DNA of 64,000 nt from Herbinix luporum. GTDB taxonomy: Bacteria > Bacillota > Clostridia > Lachnospirales > Lachnospiraceae. The notes below the pieces were generated by a model, which worked only from the letters and a program-made list of their open reading frames with translations, searched no databases and was not told the DNA's origin. Of the stretch, positions 57,201 to 64,000 are shown piece after piece. The number at the start of each line of letters is the position of its first letter. Position 1 is the first letter of the stretch. The stretch is taken from positions 1,047,379 to 1,111,378 of the forward strand of contig NZ_LN879430.1 in assembly GCF_900070325.1 (NCBI RefSeq), read 5' to 3'. Both the position numbers and the translations under genes were made by a program.

Positions 57201-57238
57201 AAGGACTGTTTCTTAATACTATAGAAACAGTCCTTTTA
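57201..57238 (+). terminator. Intrinsic terminator of cysK
   Basis: A 12-bp perfect stem AAGGACTGTTTC (57201-57212) with GAAACAGTCCTT (57224-57235), then TTAAC. Confidence 0.88.
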
Positions 57239-57306
57239 ACATGGTACTAATAACCGTATTTTATTACATATAATATTAGTAATAGATAAAAAAAGGTGGT
57301 TTTATT

Positions 57307-57849
57307 TTGCCTACTTCAACTATTATATTAGATGCCGGTCATGGGGGAAACAGTCTGGGGGGAGCATATGGTTTTAGATATGAAAAAGACGATAATTTAA
57401 GACTAGCCCTAGAGGTAGGCAAGTACCTGACGGAATATGGTTATAGGGTAGAATATACTAGGACAACAGATATATTTTTATCACAAATAGATCGTGTTAA
57501 CTTTGCAAATTCCCTCAGAGCCAGTTTACTTCTTTCTTTTTACCGAATGGGAGAGGAACTTTGTATTAATGAGCAAGAAGTAAGTTTTGAAGTGGATTCT
57601 ATGGATAGTATATCTGAAAGTATAGCCATAAATATTGCCTTGGAATTAAGACCCCTAGGCTTTATAAATTATAGAATAGTAGTCAGAACGGAATTACCTA
57701 TACTTAGGGATAGTCATATGCCGGCAATGACTATAAGTGTTGGAAATTTAAAGTCTACTTATGATAATTATTTGTTTGACACTTGGTTTAATGAAATAGC
57801 TGCCGGTATTGCCAGAGGTATTTATAGTATAATTCCTGTATATAGCTAA
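57307..57849 (+). CDS. Amidase_3-fold protein (CwlD-like), probably catalytically dead
   Basis: A 180-residue protein with the fold pattern of zinc N-acetylmuramoyl-L-alanine amidases. The start IILDAGHGG (His12), the Glu26 region (YEKDDNLRLALEVG) and YTRTTDIFLSQIDRVNFAN match well. The second zinc His, normally in SIHAN, is replaced: the sequence reads LLSFYRM with Tyr79 at that place. The catalytic Glu, normally in PxxLVEVGF, reads PAMTISVGN with Ser144. It therefore likely binds but does not cut peptidoglycan. There is no signal peptide. The TTG start at 57307 follows AAAGGTGG. Confidence 0.75.
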   Translation: MPTSTIILDAGHGGNSLGGAYGFRYEKDDNLRLALEVGKYLTEYGYRVEYTRTTDIFLSQIDRVNFANSLRASLLLSFYRMGEELCINEQEVSFEVDSMDSISESIAINIALELRPLGFINYRIVVRTELPILRDSHMPAMTISVGNLKSTYDNYLFDTWFNEIAAGIARGIYSIIPVYS

Positions 57850-57930
57850 CTAATATAAGAGAAAGAAATTATACTTTTATATAAGAGTTTACAAAATATA
57901 GAAAAAATCCATGTAATTATTTTACTATGC

Positions 57931-57959
57931 TTGACTTACAATATAAATTAATTTATAAT
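57931..57959 (+). promoter_or_regulatory. Promoter of the yicC-remA-rpoZ region
   Basis: TTGACT (57931-57936), a 17-bp spacer and consensus TATAAT (57954-57959), 48 bp before the yicC start. Confidence 0.75.
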
Positions 57960-58007
57960 TAATTGGATATAAGTCATCATATAAAAATTAACGGAAGTGT
58001 GTGAATA

Positions 58008-58889
58008 ATGATAAAGAGTATGACAGGCTTTGGAAGAAGTGAAATTAGCAGCGATGAGCGTAAGATTACAGTAGAAATGAAGGCTGTTAACCATAGATAT
58101 TGTGACATTTCAATTAAACTTCCTAAGAAATTAAGTTTTTTTGAAGCAGGTATAAGAAATCTATTAAAAAAATATATCGGTAGAGGCAAGGTAGATGTCT
58201 ACATTACATATGAAGATTTTACCGAAAATAATGTCTGTGTTAAATATAATGGGGATCTGGCAAGGGAATACTATAACAATCTTAAAAAGATAAGCCAGGA
58301 GTTTGATATTGAAAATGATATACGCACTTCTGTCTTATCTAGATATCCTGAAGTGTTAACATTAGAAGAGCAAACCATTGATGAAGAAAAGCTTTGGGAG
58401 TTGGTGGAAGAGGCGGTAAATAATGCGGCAAAAGCATTTGTTGAATCTAGAATCACAGAAGGGGAGAATTTAAAGGCCGATTTGATTATGAAGCTTAACG
58501 GAATGCTTAAGCTTGTTGAATTTATAGATGAAAGATACCCGGAAGTGGTTAGTGAATATAGAAATAAGCTGTTAAGCAAGGTTACCGAACTACTTCAAGA
58601 TACCAAGGTTGATGAAAGTATACTTCTTACAGAAGTAACCGTATATGCTGATAAAATCTGTGTAGATGAGGAAACCGTTAGATTAAAAAGTCATATTGAT
58701 AATATGATTAACACCCTAAATGATGATAATGATAATGTTGGTAGAAAACTTGATTTTATAGCCCAAGAAATGAACAGGGAAGCCAATACTATATTATCAA
58801 AGGTTAGCGATATCGAAATCACTAATAAAGCAATAGATTTAAAGACTGAAATTGAAAAAGTAAGAGAGCAAATCCAAAATATTGAATAG
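58008..58889 (+). CDS. YicC/YloC family endoribonuclease
   Basis: A 293-residue protein of the YicC family: MIKSMTGFGRSE at the start, AVNHRYCDISIKLP, and at the end KLDFIAQEMNREANTILSK followed by a charged helix. Relatives are RNases (YicC in E. coli, YloC in Bacillus). In Firmicutes it usually opens a run with remA, gmk and rpoZ, as it does here except for gmk. The start site GGAAGTG is weak. Confidence 0.93.
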   Translation: MIKSMTGFGRSEISSDERKITVEMKAVNHRYCDISIKLPKKLSFFEAGIRNLLKKYIGRGKVDVYITYEDFTENNVCVKYNGDLAREYYNNLKKISQEFDIENDIRTSVLSRYPEVLTLEEQTIDEEKLWELVEEAVNNAAKAFVESRITEGENLKADLIMKLNGMLKLVEFIDERYPEVVSEYRNKLLSKVTELLQDTKVDESILLTEVTVYADKICVDEETVRLKSHIDNMINTLNDDNDNVGRKLDFIAQEMNREANTILSKVSDIEITNKAIDLKTEIEKVREQIQNIE

Positions 58890-58913
58890 AGGATACCGAA
58901 AAGAGGAATAACG

Positions 58914-59192
58914 TTGAATAGGTTAATTAATGTAGGTTTTGGTAATGTAGTAAATTCAGGTAAGATTATAGCTATTATTAGTCCCGATGCCGCTCCGGTA
59001 AAAAGAATGGTTCAGTCAGCTAAGGATCTTGGAATGGCTATTGATGCAACCTGCGGCCGAAGGACAAAAGCCGTAATTGTTACGGACAGTGGACATTTAA
59101 TATTATCTTCTCTGCTTCCGGAAACCATTGCAGGCAGGGTAAATAATCATTATGAAGATAATCAAGATATAAATCTAAATAAGCTTGATTAA
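58914..59192 (+). CDS. remA: RemA family regulator (DUF370)
   Basis: A 92-residue protein matching RemA/YlzA: INVGFGNVVNSGKIIAIISP, APVKRMVQSAKDLGMAIDAT and CGRRTKAVIVTDSGHLILS. In Bacillus subtilis RemA is a DNA-binding activator of biofilm matrix and osmoprotection genes. The start is TTG at 58914, preceded by GAGGAA. It lies 25 bp after yicC. Confidence 0.93.
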   Translation: MNRLINVGFGNVVNSGKIIAIISPDAAPVKRMVQSAKDLGMAIDATCGRRTKAVIVTDSGHLILSSLLPETIAGRVNNHYEDNQDINLNKLD

Positions 59193-59249
59193 TGGATTAA
59201 TACTATATTCATTATTATAATATATACATCAGAAGGAAGGAGAGATAGT

Positions 59250-59504
59250 ATGTTATATCCATCATATACAGACTTAATTAGAGTAGTGAACAGTGATGTA
59301 GAGCCGGGGGAACAACCGGTTGTAAATAGTAGGTATTCCATCGTGATTGCTACTGCAAAACGCGCAAGGCAGCTTATTAGCGGAGCAGAACCCTTAATTG
59401 ACAAAGAATTTCCCAAGCCTTTGTCTATGGCTATAGAGGAGTTGTACCAGGGAAAAGTAAAAATTGTGGCAGATGATAATATTAATAAAGAGTACCTGCA
59501 ATAA
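59250..59504 (+). CDS. rpoZ: DNA-directed RNA polymerase omega subunit
   Basis: An 84-residue omega subunit. SRYSIVIATAKRARQLISGA is the core motif that clamps the beta' subunit. The ATG follows AAGGAAGGAGAG. It comes right after remA; the guanylate kinase gene usually found between them is absent. Confidence 0.9.
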   Translation: MLYPSYTDLIRVVNSDVEPGEQPVVNSRYSIVIATAKRARQLISGAEPLIDKEFPKPLSMAIEELYQGKVKIVADDNINKEYLQ

Positions 59505-59523
59505 AAATTGACACAATTTCATC

Positions 59524-59566
59524 AGCACTTTCATATTAGATTTATATGAAGGTGCTTTATCGTTAT
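59524..59566 (+). terminator. Hairpin after rpoZ, probable terminator
   Basis: AGCACTTTCATAT (59524-59536) pairs with ATATGAAGGTGCT (59544-59556; one wobble), followed by TTATCGTTATT, a poor U-tract. Confidence 0.65.
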
Positions 59567-59602
59567 TAGGCATTAATTAGGGGTTAGGAAAGGAATTAAC
59601 AA

Positions 59603-60298
59603 ATGGACTTAAATCAAGTAGATGGTAATAGCCGCAGTACTGATCTTACTGATGAATATCGTAGTGAAAATTTTCCAAGTGAAAATGATGATGAAGGTTT
59701 AGAAAATTTAGAAGTCGATCTAAATGAAAGTATAGATGATAGCATGGAATATGCTCCCAAAACTCCAAATTTGCTTAAAAGATTTTTATATGACTTAATT
59801 TTTTATGCTGTATTGCTCTTTGCCTGCGTTTATATTATTCCTAATTATGTTTTACAACGAACCATAGTTGATGGAGAATCTATGGAGAATACTCTTTTTG
59901 ATGGAGATCATCTATATGTTGAGAAAATTTCATATAGATTTGATATATTAAAACGTTTTGATATTATAGTTTTCTATCCCTATGGCCGTGAGAATGAAGA
60001 CTATTATGTTAAACGTATTATCGGGCTTCCCGGCGAAACAATTCAAATAGTTGACGGAAAGATTTATATAAACGGTGAAGTCCTTGAAGAAAACTACGGA
60101 AATGAGCCAATTCTAGATCCCGGTAGGGCTGCTCAACCTATTACCTTAGAAGAAGATGAATATTTTGTTCTTGGTGATAACAGGAATATCAGTAAAGACA
60201 GCAGATATCCCATAGTTGGTAATGTTAAAAAGAAAAATATTGGGGGAAAAGCTTTCTTTAGGGTCAGTCCCTTAAAAAAATTTGGCCCTATTGATTAG
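59603..60298 (+). CDS. lepB: Signal peptidase I
   Basis: A 231-residue membrane protease that removes signal peptides. One membrane helix (about 64-85) follows an unusual 55-residue acidic cytoplasmic N-terminus. The catalytic Ser93 is in DGESMENTL and Lys137 in YYVKRIIGLPGE; the GDNRNISKDSR box is complete. The ATG follows TTAGGAAAGGA. It lies before holA on the same strand. Confidence 0.93.
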   Translation: MDLNQVDGNSRSTDLTDEYRSENFPSENDDEGLENLEVDLNESIDDSMEYAPKTPNLLKRFLYDLIFYAVLLFACVYIIPNYVLQRTIVDGESMENTLFDGDHLYVEKISYRFDILKRFDIIVFYPYGRENEDYYVKRIIGLPGETIQIVDGKIYINGEVLEENYGNEPILDPGRAAQPITLEEDEYFVLGDNRNISKDSRYPIVGNVKKKNIGGKAFFRVSPLKKFGPID

Positions 60299-60382
60299 GA
60301 ATTGGTTAATACTTTACTCTTGCATTTTATAAACCAATTAGGTAGAATATATAATGTTCCGAAAGGATGGTCTGATTTACTA

Positions 60383-61360
60383 ATGAAATCAATTAAAGAA
60401 GATATCAAAACAGGCAGCTTTAAACAGTTCTACCTGCTTTATGGTAGTGAGGCTTATTTGTTAAAGCTTTACCGGGATAAATTAAGAGATGGAATATTAG
60501 GAAAATCAGATCAGATGAACTATTCTAGATTTGAAGGAAAAGATATTGATTTAAAAGAGGTTAATGATATAGCACAAACATTACCCTTTTTTAATGAAAA
60601 AAGATTAATACTCATAGAAAATAGTGGTTTATTTAAAGTTCAAAGTGATCTTTCAGAAATTCTTAAAAATGCCCCTGACAGTACATTTTTTATTTTTGTC
60701 GAAAATGAAATAGATAAAAGAAACAAAGTATTTAAACTGATAAAAGACCGGGGTAGCATATCAGAAATGAATGGGTTAGATGAAAAGAACTTAAAGTTAT
60801 TTATAGGATCTTTATTAAAGCCTTCCGGAAAGAAGATTACTATGAATACTGCAGACTATTTATTAGAAAGAACCGGTACAGATATGGAAAATATCTGTAA
60901 TGAAATAGATAAGCTAATTAGCTATACAGGAGACAGAGATATTATTACTTTAGAAGATATAGATGAAATAGTTACACCACAGATTACAGGAAAGATATTT
61001 CAGATGATGGATGCCATAGGCTTAAAGCAACAGGATAGGGCTTTGTCATTATACTATGATTTATTATCAGTTCGGGAAAGGCCTTCTCATATTCTGTATT
61101 TAATTATGAGACATTTTAATATACTGTTGCAGGTAAAGGAGTTAGCAGCTAACGGATATGGAACCTCCCTTATTACACAGAAGGTATCGATTCCGGCCTT
61201 TACAGTAGGTAAATATATAAGTCAATCTAGAAACTTTACAAAAAATCAGCTGACATATGCCTTAAAACTGGCTGCAGATACTGAGGAACAGATAAAAACC
61301 GGCAGAATACATGAAAAGATAGGAACTGAACTTTTAATAATTCAATTTAGCTCAAAATAA
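60383..61360 (+). CDS. holA: DNA polymerase III subunit delta
   Basis: A 325-residue clamp-loader subunit. FKQFYLLYGSEAYLLKLYRD is typical of the N-terminus; LPFFNEKRLILIEN and the C-terminal HILYLIMRHFNILLQVKEL match HolA/YqeN. The ATG at 60383 is the first in the conserved part; its AAAGGA is 15 bases away, rather far, but the 27 codons upstream show no family similarity. Next on the strand are a tRNA and an exported protein; the usual neighbour rpsT follows on the opposite strand at the window end. Confidence 0.9.
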   Translation: MKSIKEDIKTGSFKQFYLLYGSEAYLLKLYRDKLRDGILGKSDQMNYSRFEGKDIDLKEVNDIAQTLPFFNEKRLILIENSGLFKVQSDLSEILKNAPDSTFFIFVENEIDKRNKVFKLIKDRGSISEMNGLDEKNLKLFIGSLLKPSGKKITMNTADYLLERTGTDMENICNEIDKLISYTGDRDIITLEDIDEIVTPQITGKIFQMMDAIGLKQQDRALSLYYDLLSVRERPSHILYLIMRHFNILLQVKELAANGYGTSLITQKVSIPAFTVGKYISQSRNFTKNQLTYALKLAADTEEQIKTGRIHEKIGTELLIIQFSSK

Positions 61361-61378
61361 TTTTTTTTTATATAATTT

Positions 61379-61464
61379 GGAGATGTATCGAAGTGGTCAT
61401 AACGAGCCGCACTCGAAATGCGGTTGTCCGCAAGGGCACGTGGGTTCGAATCCCACCGTCTCCG
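61379..61464 (+). tRNA. tRNA-Ser (anticodon CGA)
   Basis: An 86-nt cloverleaf. The acceptor stem GGAGATG pairs with CGTCTCC (one G-U), discriminator G. The anticodon stem GCCGCA/TGCGGT encloses CTCGAAA, anticodon CGA, reading UCG. A long variable arm (TGTCCGCAAGGGCA) is typical of serine tRNAs; the T arm TGGGTTCGAATCCCA is perfect. CCA is not encoded. It lies only 18 bp after the holA stop. Confidence 0.96.
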
Positions 61465-61472
61465 TTTAGCAG

Positions 61473-61515
61473 ACCATCTAATGATTTTTAATTAATCATT
61501 AGGTGGTTTTTTATT
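61473..61515 (+). terminator. Intrinsic terminator after tRNA-Ser
   Basis: ACCATCTAATGATT (61473-61486) pairs with AATCATTAGGTGGT (61494-61507; one wobble), followed by TTTTTTATTT. Confidence 0.9.
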
Positions 61516-61525
61516 TGTAAAAAAA

Positions 61526-61554
61526 TTTACAAAATAATGAAACTATGGTATAAA
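61526..61554 (+). promoter_or_regulatory. Promoter of the YcdB/SLH gene
   Basis: TTTACA (61526-61531), a 17-bp spacer, TATAAA (61549-61554). Confidence 0.55.
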
Positions 61555-61602
61555 TTACATCGTCTAATAGTTAAAATTATGAAAATTTAAGGAGGAGGAA
61601 AA

Positions 61603-63849
61603 ATGGGAAGAAAAATTTTATCATTATTTCTGTCCGGTATCTTACTGGCAGGCTCCGCTAGCACAGCTAGTGTATCTGCTGAAGTTATAGCAAATGAGCC
61701 ATATGTAATAGCTATGGCTGATACTAAAAAAGATGAAAAGGCAGATAAGGGATTAGAAAAATCCATTAAAGCTGTCAAGACAAAAATTGATATTCCAAAA
61801 GAGTATACAGATTTTAATTACTATTACTATGGTTCTAACACTTATACAAATAATTATTGGACTTTAATCTGGAGTAATCAAAAGGATTATAGTTATATTG
61901 AAGTTAGCTTGGATAAGGATAATAATATTACTTATTACTTTAAATATAATGGCTACGATAAAGACAAAAGTGTTCCTTCTTATTTGAAAAAAGAGCTTTT
62001 AGATGAGGCAGAGGATTTTATAAAGCAAATTGCTCCTAAGCTTTATCCTAAGTTAGAATTTGTATCTTCTAATTATGATGGCATCTATAATAACTCCTAT
62101 ACTTATGTCTTTAATAGGAAAGAAAATGGAATTATATTCCCTGATAATTTAGTAACAATCAGTGTTGATGCCCATACAGGGGAAGTAAAATCTGCCTATC
62201 TAGATTGGTTATATGATGCTAATATACCGTCAGCCCACAGCAAAATTACTAAAGAAGAAGCCGCTAAGCTTATAGGTGAAAATCTTAATATGAAGCTAAC
62301 TTATAAAACAGACTATTATCAAATCTTTGAAGAGGGTAAAAGCGAAATAAAAAAGAAGGCATTTTTAGTTTATGAGCCTGATATTCCCTATATTTCAATA
62401 GACGCCAAGTCAGGTGAAGTATACTTAACTAAATCTGAATGGGTAGAGAAGAAAGTTGATAATCCTAGTAAAGAAGCTGAAGAAAAAGATGATGTAGCAA
62501 AATCCCCTGCAGGTGTTCTTACAGAAGAAGAGATAGCAAAAATTAAAGAGTTAGAAAATCTTATTAGCAAGGAAAAAGCATTAGAAATATTAAGATCTAA
62601 TCCATATCTTTATATAGATGAAAATCTTATAAGCTTTACTGCCAGCTTAAGTAAATCCTATGGGGCTAATGATAAGGAAAGCATATATGTATGGACTCTA
62701 GTTTTAAGGGATGAGAGGCCTGTAGATAATGATAGGGACGATTACAGGGCCTTTGCCCATGCAACAGTGGATGCCAAGACAGGAAAGATTTTAAGCTTTA
62801 ATGCCAGTCTTAAGAATAATTATGACTACCAGACAGGTAAATGGCTTCCGGTTAAAATTAAATATGACAGGGAATATGGACAAAAAGTTTTTGAGAAATT
62901 CCTAAATGGTCAAATAAAAGACAGGTTTAAAAAGACTAAACTGGTAGATCAAGGCCATGATTATATAGCCTATTATAAAGAGGATAATGCCCCTGTATAT
63001 GGCGGCTATTACTACCGGTATAATCGTTTTAATGAAGGTGTAGAATTTTCCTACAACAGTATTTATGGGGCGATAGACGGTGTAAGCGGTAAGATTTATT
63101 CATATAACTGCAATTGGGATGATGATATCATCTTTGAATCACCTAGAAATGCCATGACTGATAAGGATGCATTTGACCATTATATCAGTAAGGATGGATT
63201 TGATTTAAAATATGAAGTAAATGTAATTAATCAATATGATCCTGATTATAAGGCCCATAAAGCTTATTATGATTATTCAGAGGCTTATGAAATACGTTTA
63301 GTTTATCGTCCTGATATCTATCCTTATTATATTTCTCCTTTTACTGGAGAACAACTAGATGACAGGGGCCAAGTTTATAAAGGGTCTAAAACCTATGCCT
63401 ATAATGATATAGCTGATACAAAAGAAAATCGAGAGATACTTATACTTGCGGATATGAATATCGGTTTTGAAGGTGAGAATTTCAATCCTGATAAATTAAT
63501 TACCGTAAGTGAAATAAATCAACTTTTAGAAAGTCTTGGTTACTATACAAAGGACAGTGAAGATGCCATGGATTCTTCTAAGTTAATTACCAGGGAAGAA
63601 TTGGCTTATAGTTTTATTAAAAGACTTGGTCTTGAAAATGTGGCTAAATTATCAGAAATATATAAAACCGGCTATTACGATGAAAGCCATATAAGTTCTA
63701 AATATCTTGGGGCAGTGGCACTGGCTAAGGGCTTAAAACTGTTTCCAAACCAGGATAGTAATAATTTCTTTCCAAAGAATAATATAAGCAGAAGGGAAGC
63801 CGTACAACTGATTATAAACTTTGTTAGCGTAGCTAATGAAAGTAGATAG
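61603..63849 (+). CDS. Exported YcdB/YcdC (PepSY-like) repeat protein with SLH domains
   Basis: A 748-residue secreted protein. A signal peptide ends at about residue 26 (ASVSA). Residues about 60-600 hold repeated YcdB/YcdC-type PepSY-like modules, marked by recurring VDAHTGEVKSAYLDW, IDAKSGEVYLTKSEW, VDAKTGKILSFNAS and IDGVSGKIYSYNCNW. The last 140 residues contain S-layer homology units (KYLGAVALAKGLKLFPNQ, ISRREAVQLIINF) that would anchor it to the cell wall. PepSY-type proteins often regulate proteases; the target here is unknown. The start follows AAGGAGGAGG. Confidence 0.85.
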   Translation: MGRKILSLFLSGILLAGSASTASVSAEVIANEPYVIAMADTKKDEKADKGLEKSIKAVKTKIDIPKEYTDFNYYYYGSNTYTNNYWTLIWSNQKDYSYIEVSLDKDNNITYYFKYNGYDKDKSVPSYLKKELLDEAEDFIKQIAPKLYPKLEFVSSNYDGIYNNSYTYVFNRKENGIIFPDNLVTISVDAHTGEVKSAYLDWLYDANIPSAHSKITKEEAAKLIGENLNMKLTYKTDYYQIFEEGKSEIKKKAFLVYEPDIPYISIDAKSGEVYLTKSEWVEKKVDNPSKEAEEKDDVAKSPAGVLTEEEIAKIKELENLISKEKALEILRSNPYLYIDENLISFTASLSKSYGANDKESIYVWTLVLRDERPVDNDRDDYRAFAHATVDAKTGKILSFNASLKNNYDYQTGKWLPVKIKYDREYGQKVFEKFLNGQIKDRFKKTKLVDQGHDYIAYYKEDNAPVYGGYYYRYNRFNEGVEFSYNSIYGAIDGVSGKIYSYNCNWDDDIIFESPRNAMTDKDAFDHYISKDGFDLKYEVNVINQYDPDYKAHKAYYDYSEAYEIRLVYRPDIYPYYISPFTGEQLDDRGQVYKGSKTYAYNDIADTKENREILILADMNIGFEGENFNPDKLITVSEINQLLESLGYYTKDSEDAMDSSKLITREELAYSFIKRLGLENVAKLSEIYKTGYYDESHISSKYLGAVALAKGLKLFPNQDSNNFFPKNNISRREAVQLIINFVSVANESR

Positions 63850-63875
63850 TAACAATAGTAATAAAGGATAATTAA

Positions 63876-63930
63876 AAGGGCTGTCTATATAATTTGCTTA
63901 TAAGCAAATTATTGGGCAGCCCTTGTTATA
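63876..63930. terminator. Large hairpin, probable bidirectional terminator
   Basis: AAGGGCTG (63876-63883) pairs with CAGCCCTT (63917-63924), and an inner ATAATTTGCTTA/TAAGCAAATTAT arm is nearly perfect. It separates the SLH gene from the convergent rpsT. Confidence 0.8.
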
Positions 63931-63952
63931 TCTAGATTTAATTTAAATTAAA

Positions 63953-64000
63953 TTAAGCTAATGAGTTAACTTTTTTTGTTAAACGAGACACTTTTCTGGA
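63953..64000 (-). CDS. rpsT: 30S ribosomal protein S20, C-terminal end only
   Basis: The last 15 codons read SRKVSRLTKKVNSLA on the minus strand, matching the basic C-terminus of S20. In many Firmicutes rpsT lies convergent with and downstream of holA, as here with two genes inserted between. The rest is outside the window. Confidence 0.75.
   Translation of the reverse strand, partial: SRKVSRLTKKVNSLA

Overview
The window reads as chromosomal DNA of an AT-rich, Gram-positive, anaerobic, spore-forming member of the Clostridia, most like the Lachnospiraceae. This is an inference from gene content: pyruvate:ferredoxin oxidoreductase, rubrerythrin, clostridial-type ferredoxins, a V-type ATPase, Rnf-type genes, a ger germination operon, RemA, a DUF3787-like small protein and a CUT1 sugar importer without its own ATPase. 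Intergenic DNA is very AT-rich, Shine-Dalgarno sites are strong, and TTG/GTG starts occur. No phage, transposase or CRISPR array was recognised.

Layout. 1-2.7 kb: the end of an SH3-domain gene, a CofE-like ligase and a GH43 glycosidase. 3.0-7.7 kb: a 5'-truncated chemotaxis receptor and a three-gene carbohydrate ABC importer with a distinctive promoter. 8.0-17.6 kb: ribosomal protein bL25/Ctc, a GGDEF-EAL protein, a SIMPL protein, a HAD phosphatase, purE, a YiiX-like protein, a calcium P-type ATPase and an MscS channel. 17.6-18.4 kb: a 760-bp gene-free stretch with a six-copy tandem repeat and three matching operator-like boxes before a LacI-type repressor. 19.7-28.4 kb: a nine-gene V-ATPase operon (F-I-K-E-C-G-A-B-D). 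28.5-39.4 kb: rubrerythrin, a nitronate monooxygenase-like enzyme, gnd-zwf-cyclase, degV, a small DUF3787-like gene and nifJ. 39.7-46.3 kb: a germinant receptor operon with a small two-helix gene, an M23 peptidase, a DUF421 protein and a ferredoxin. 46.4-48.3 kb: a phosphoesterase/DUF4474 pair.

48.5-55.2 kb is the most unusual region. A divergent apbE flavin transferase faces rnfC, rnfD, an rnfG with an extra FMN-binding-like domain, a protein that reads by eye as an RnfE fused to the C-terminal half of RnfA but without the expected iron-sulfur cysteines, a NusG-domain-II protein (EetA-like) and a Gx-transporter protein (EetB-like). No rnfB and no separate rnfA are present. This looks like a flavin-based transmembrane electron conduit that differs from the standard six-subunit Rnf complex. 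The V-ATPase K subunit keeps the sodium ligands known from Enterococcus hirae, so sodium-based energetics is plausible.

55.3-64 kb: an iron-sulfur protein, cysK, a degenerate amidase-fold protein, then the housekeeping run yicC-remA-rpoZ-lepB-holA (gmk missing from its usual place), tRNA-Ser(CGA), an exported YcdB/SLH protein and the 3' end of rpsT on the minus strand.

Most genes are ordinary and intact. Starts were revised from ribosome-binding sites where these were decisive. All family assignments were made by eye without database searches.
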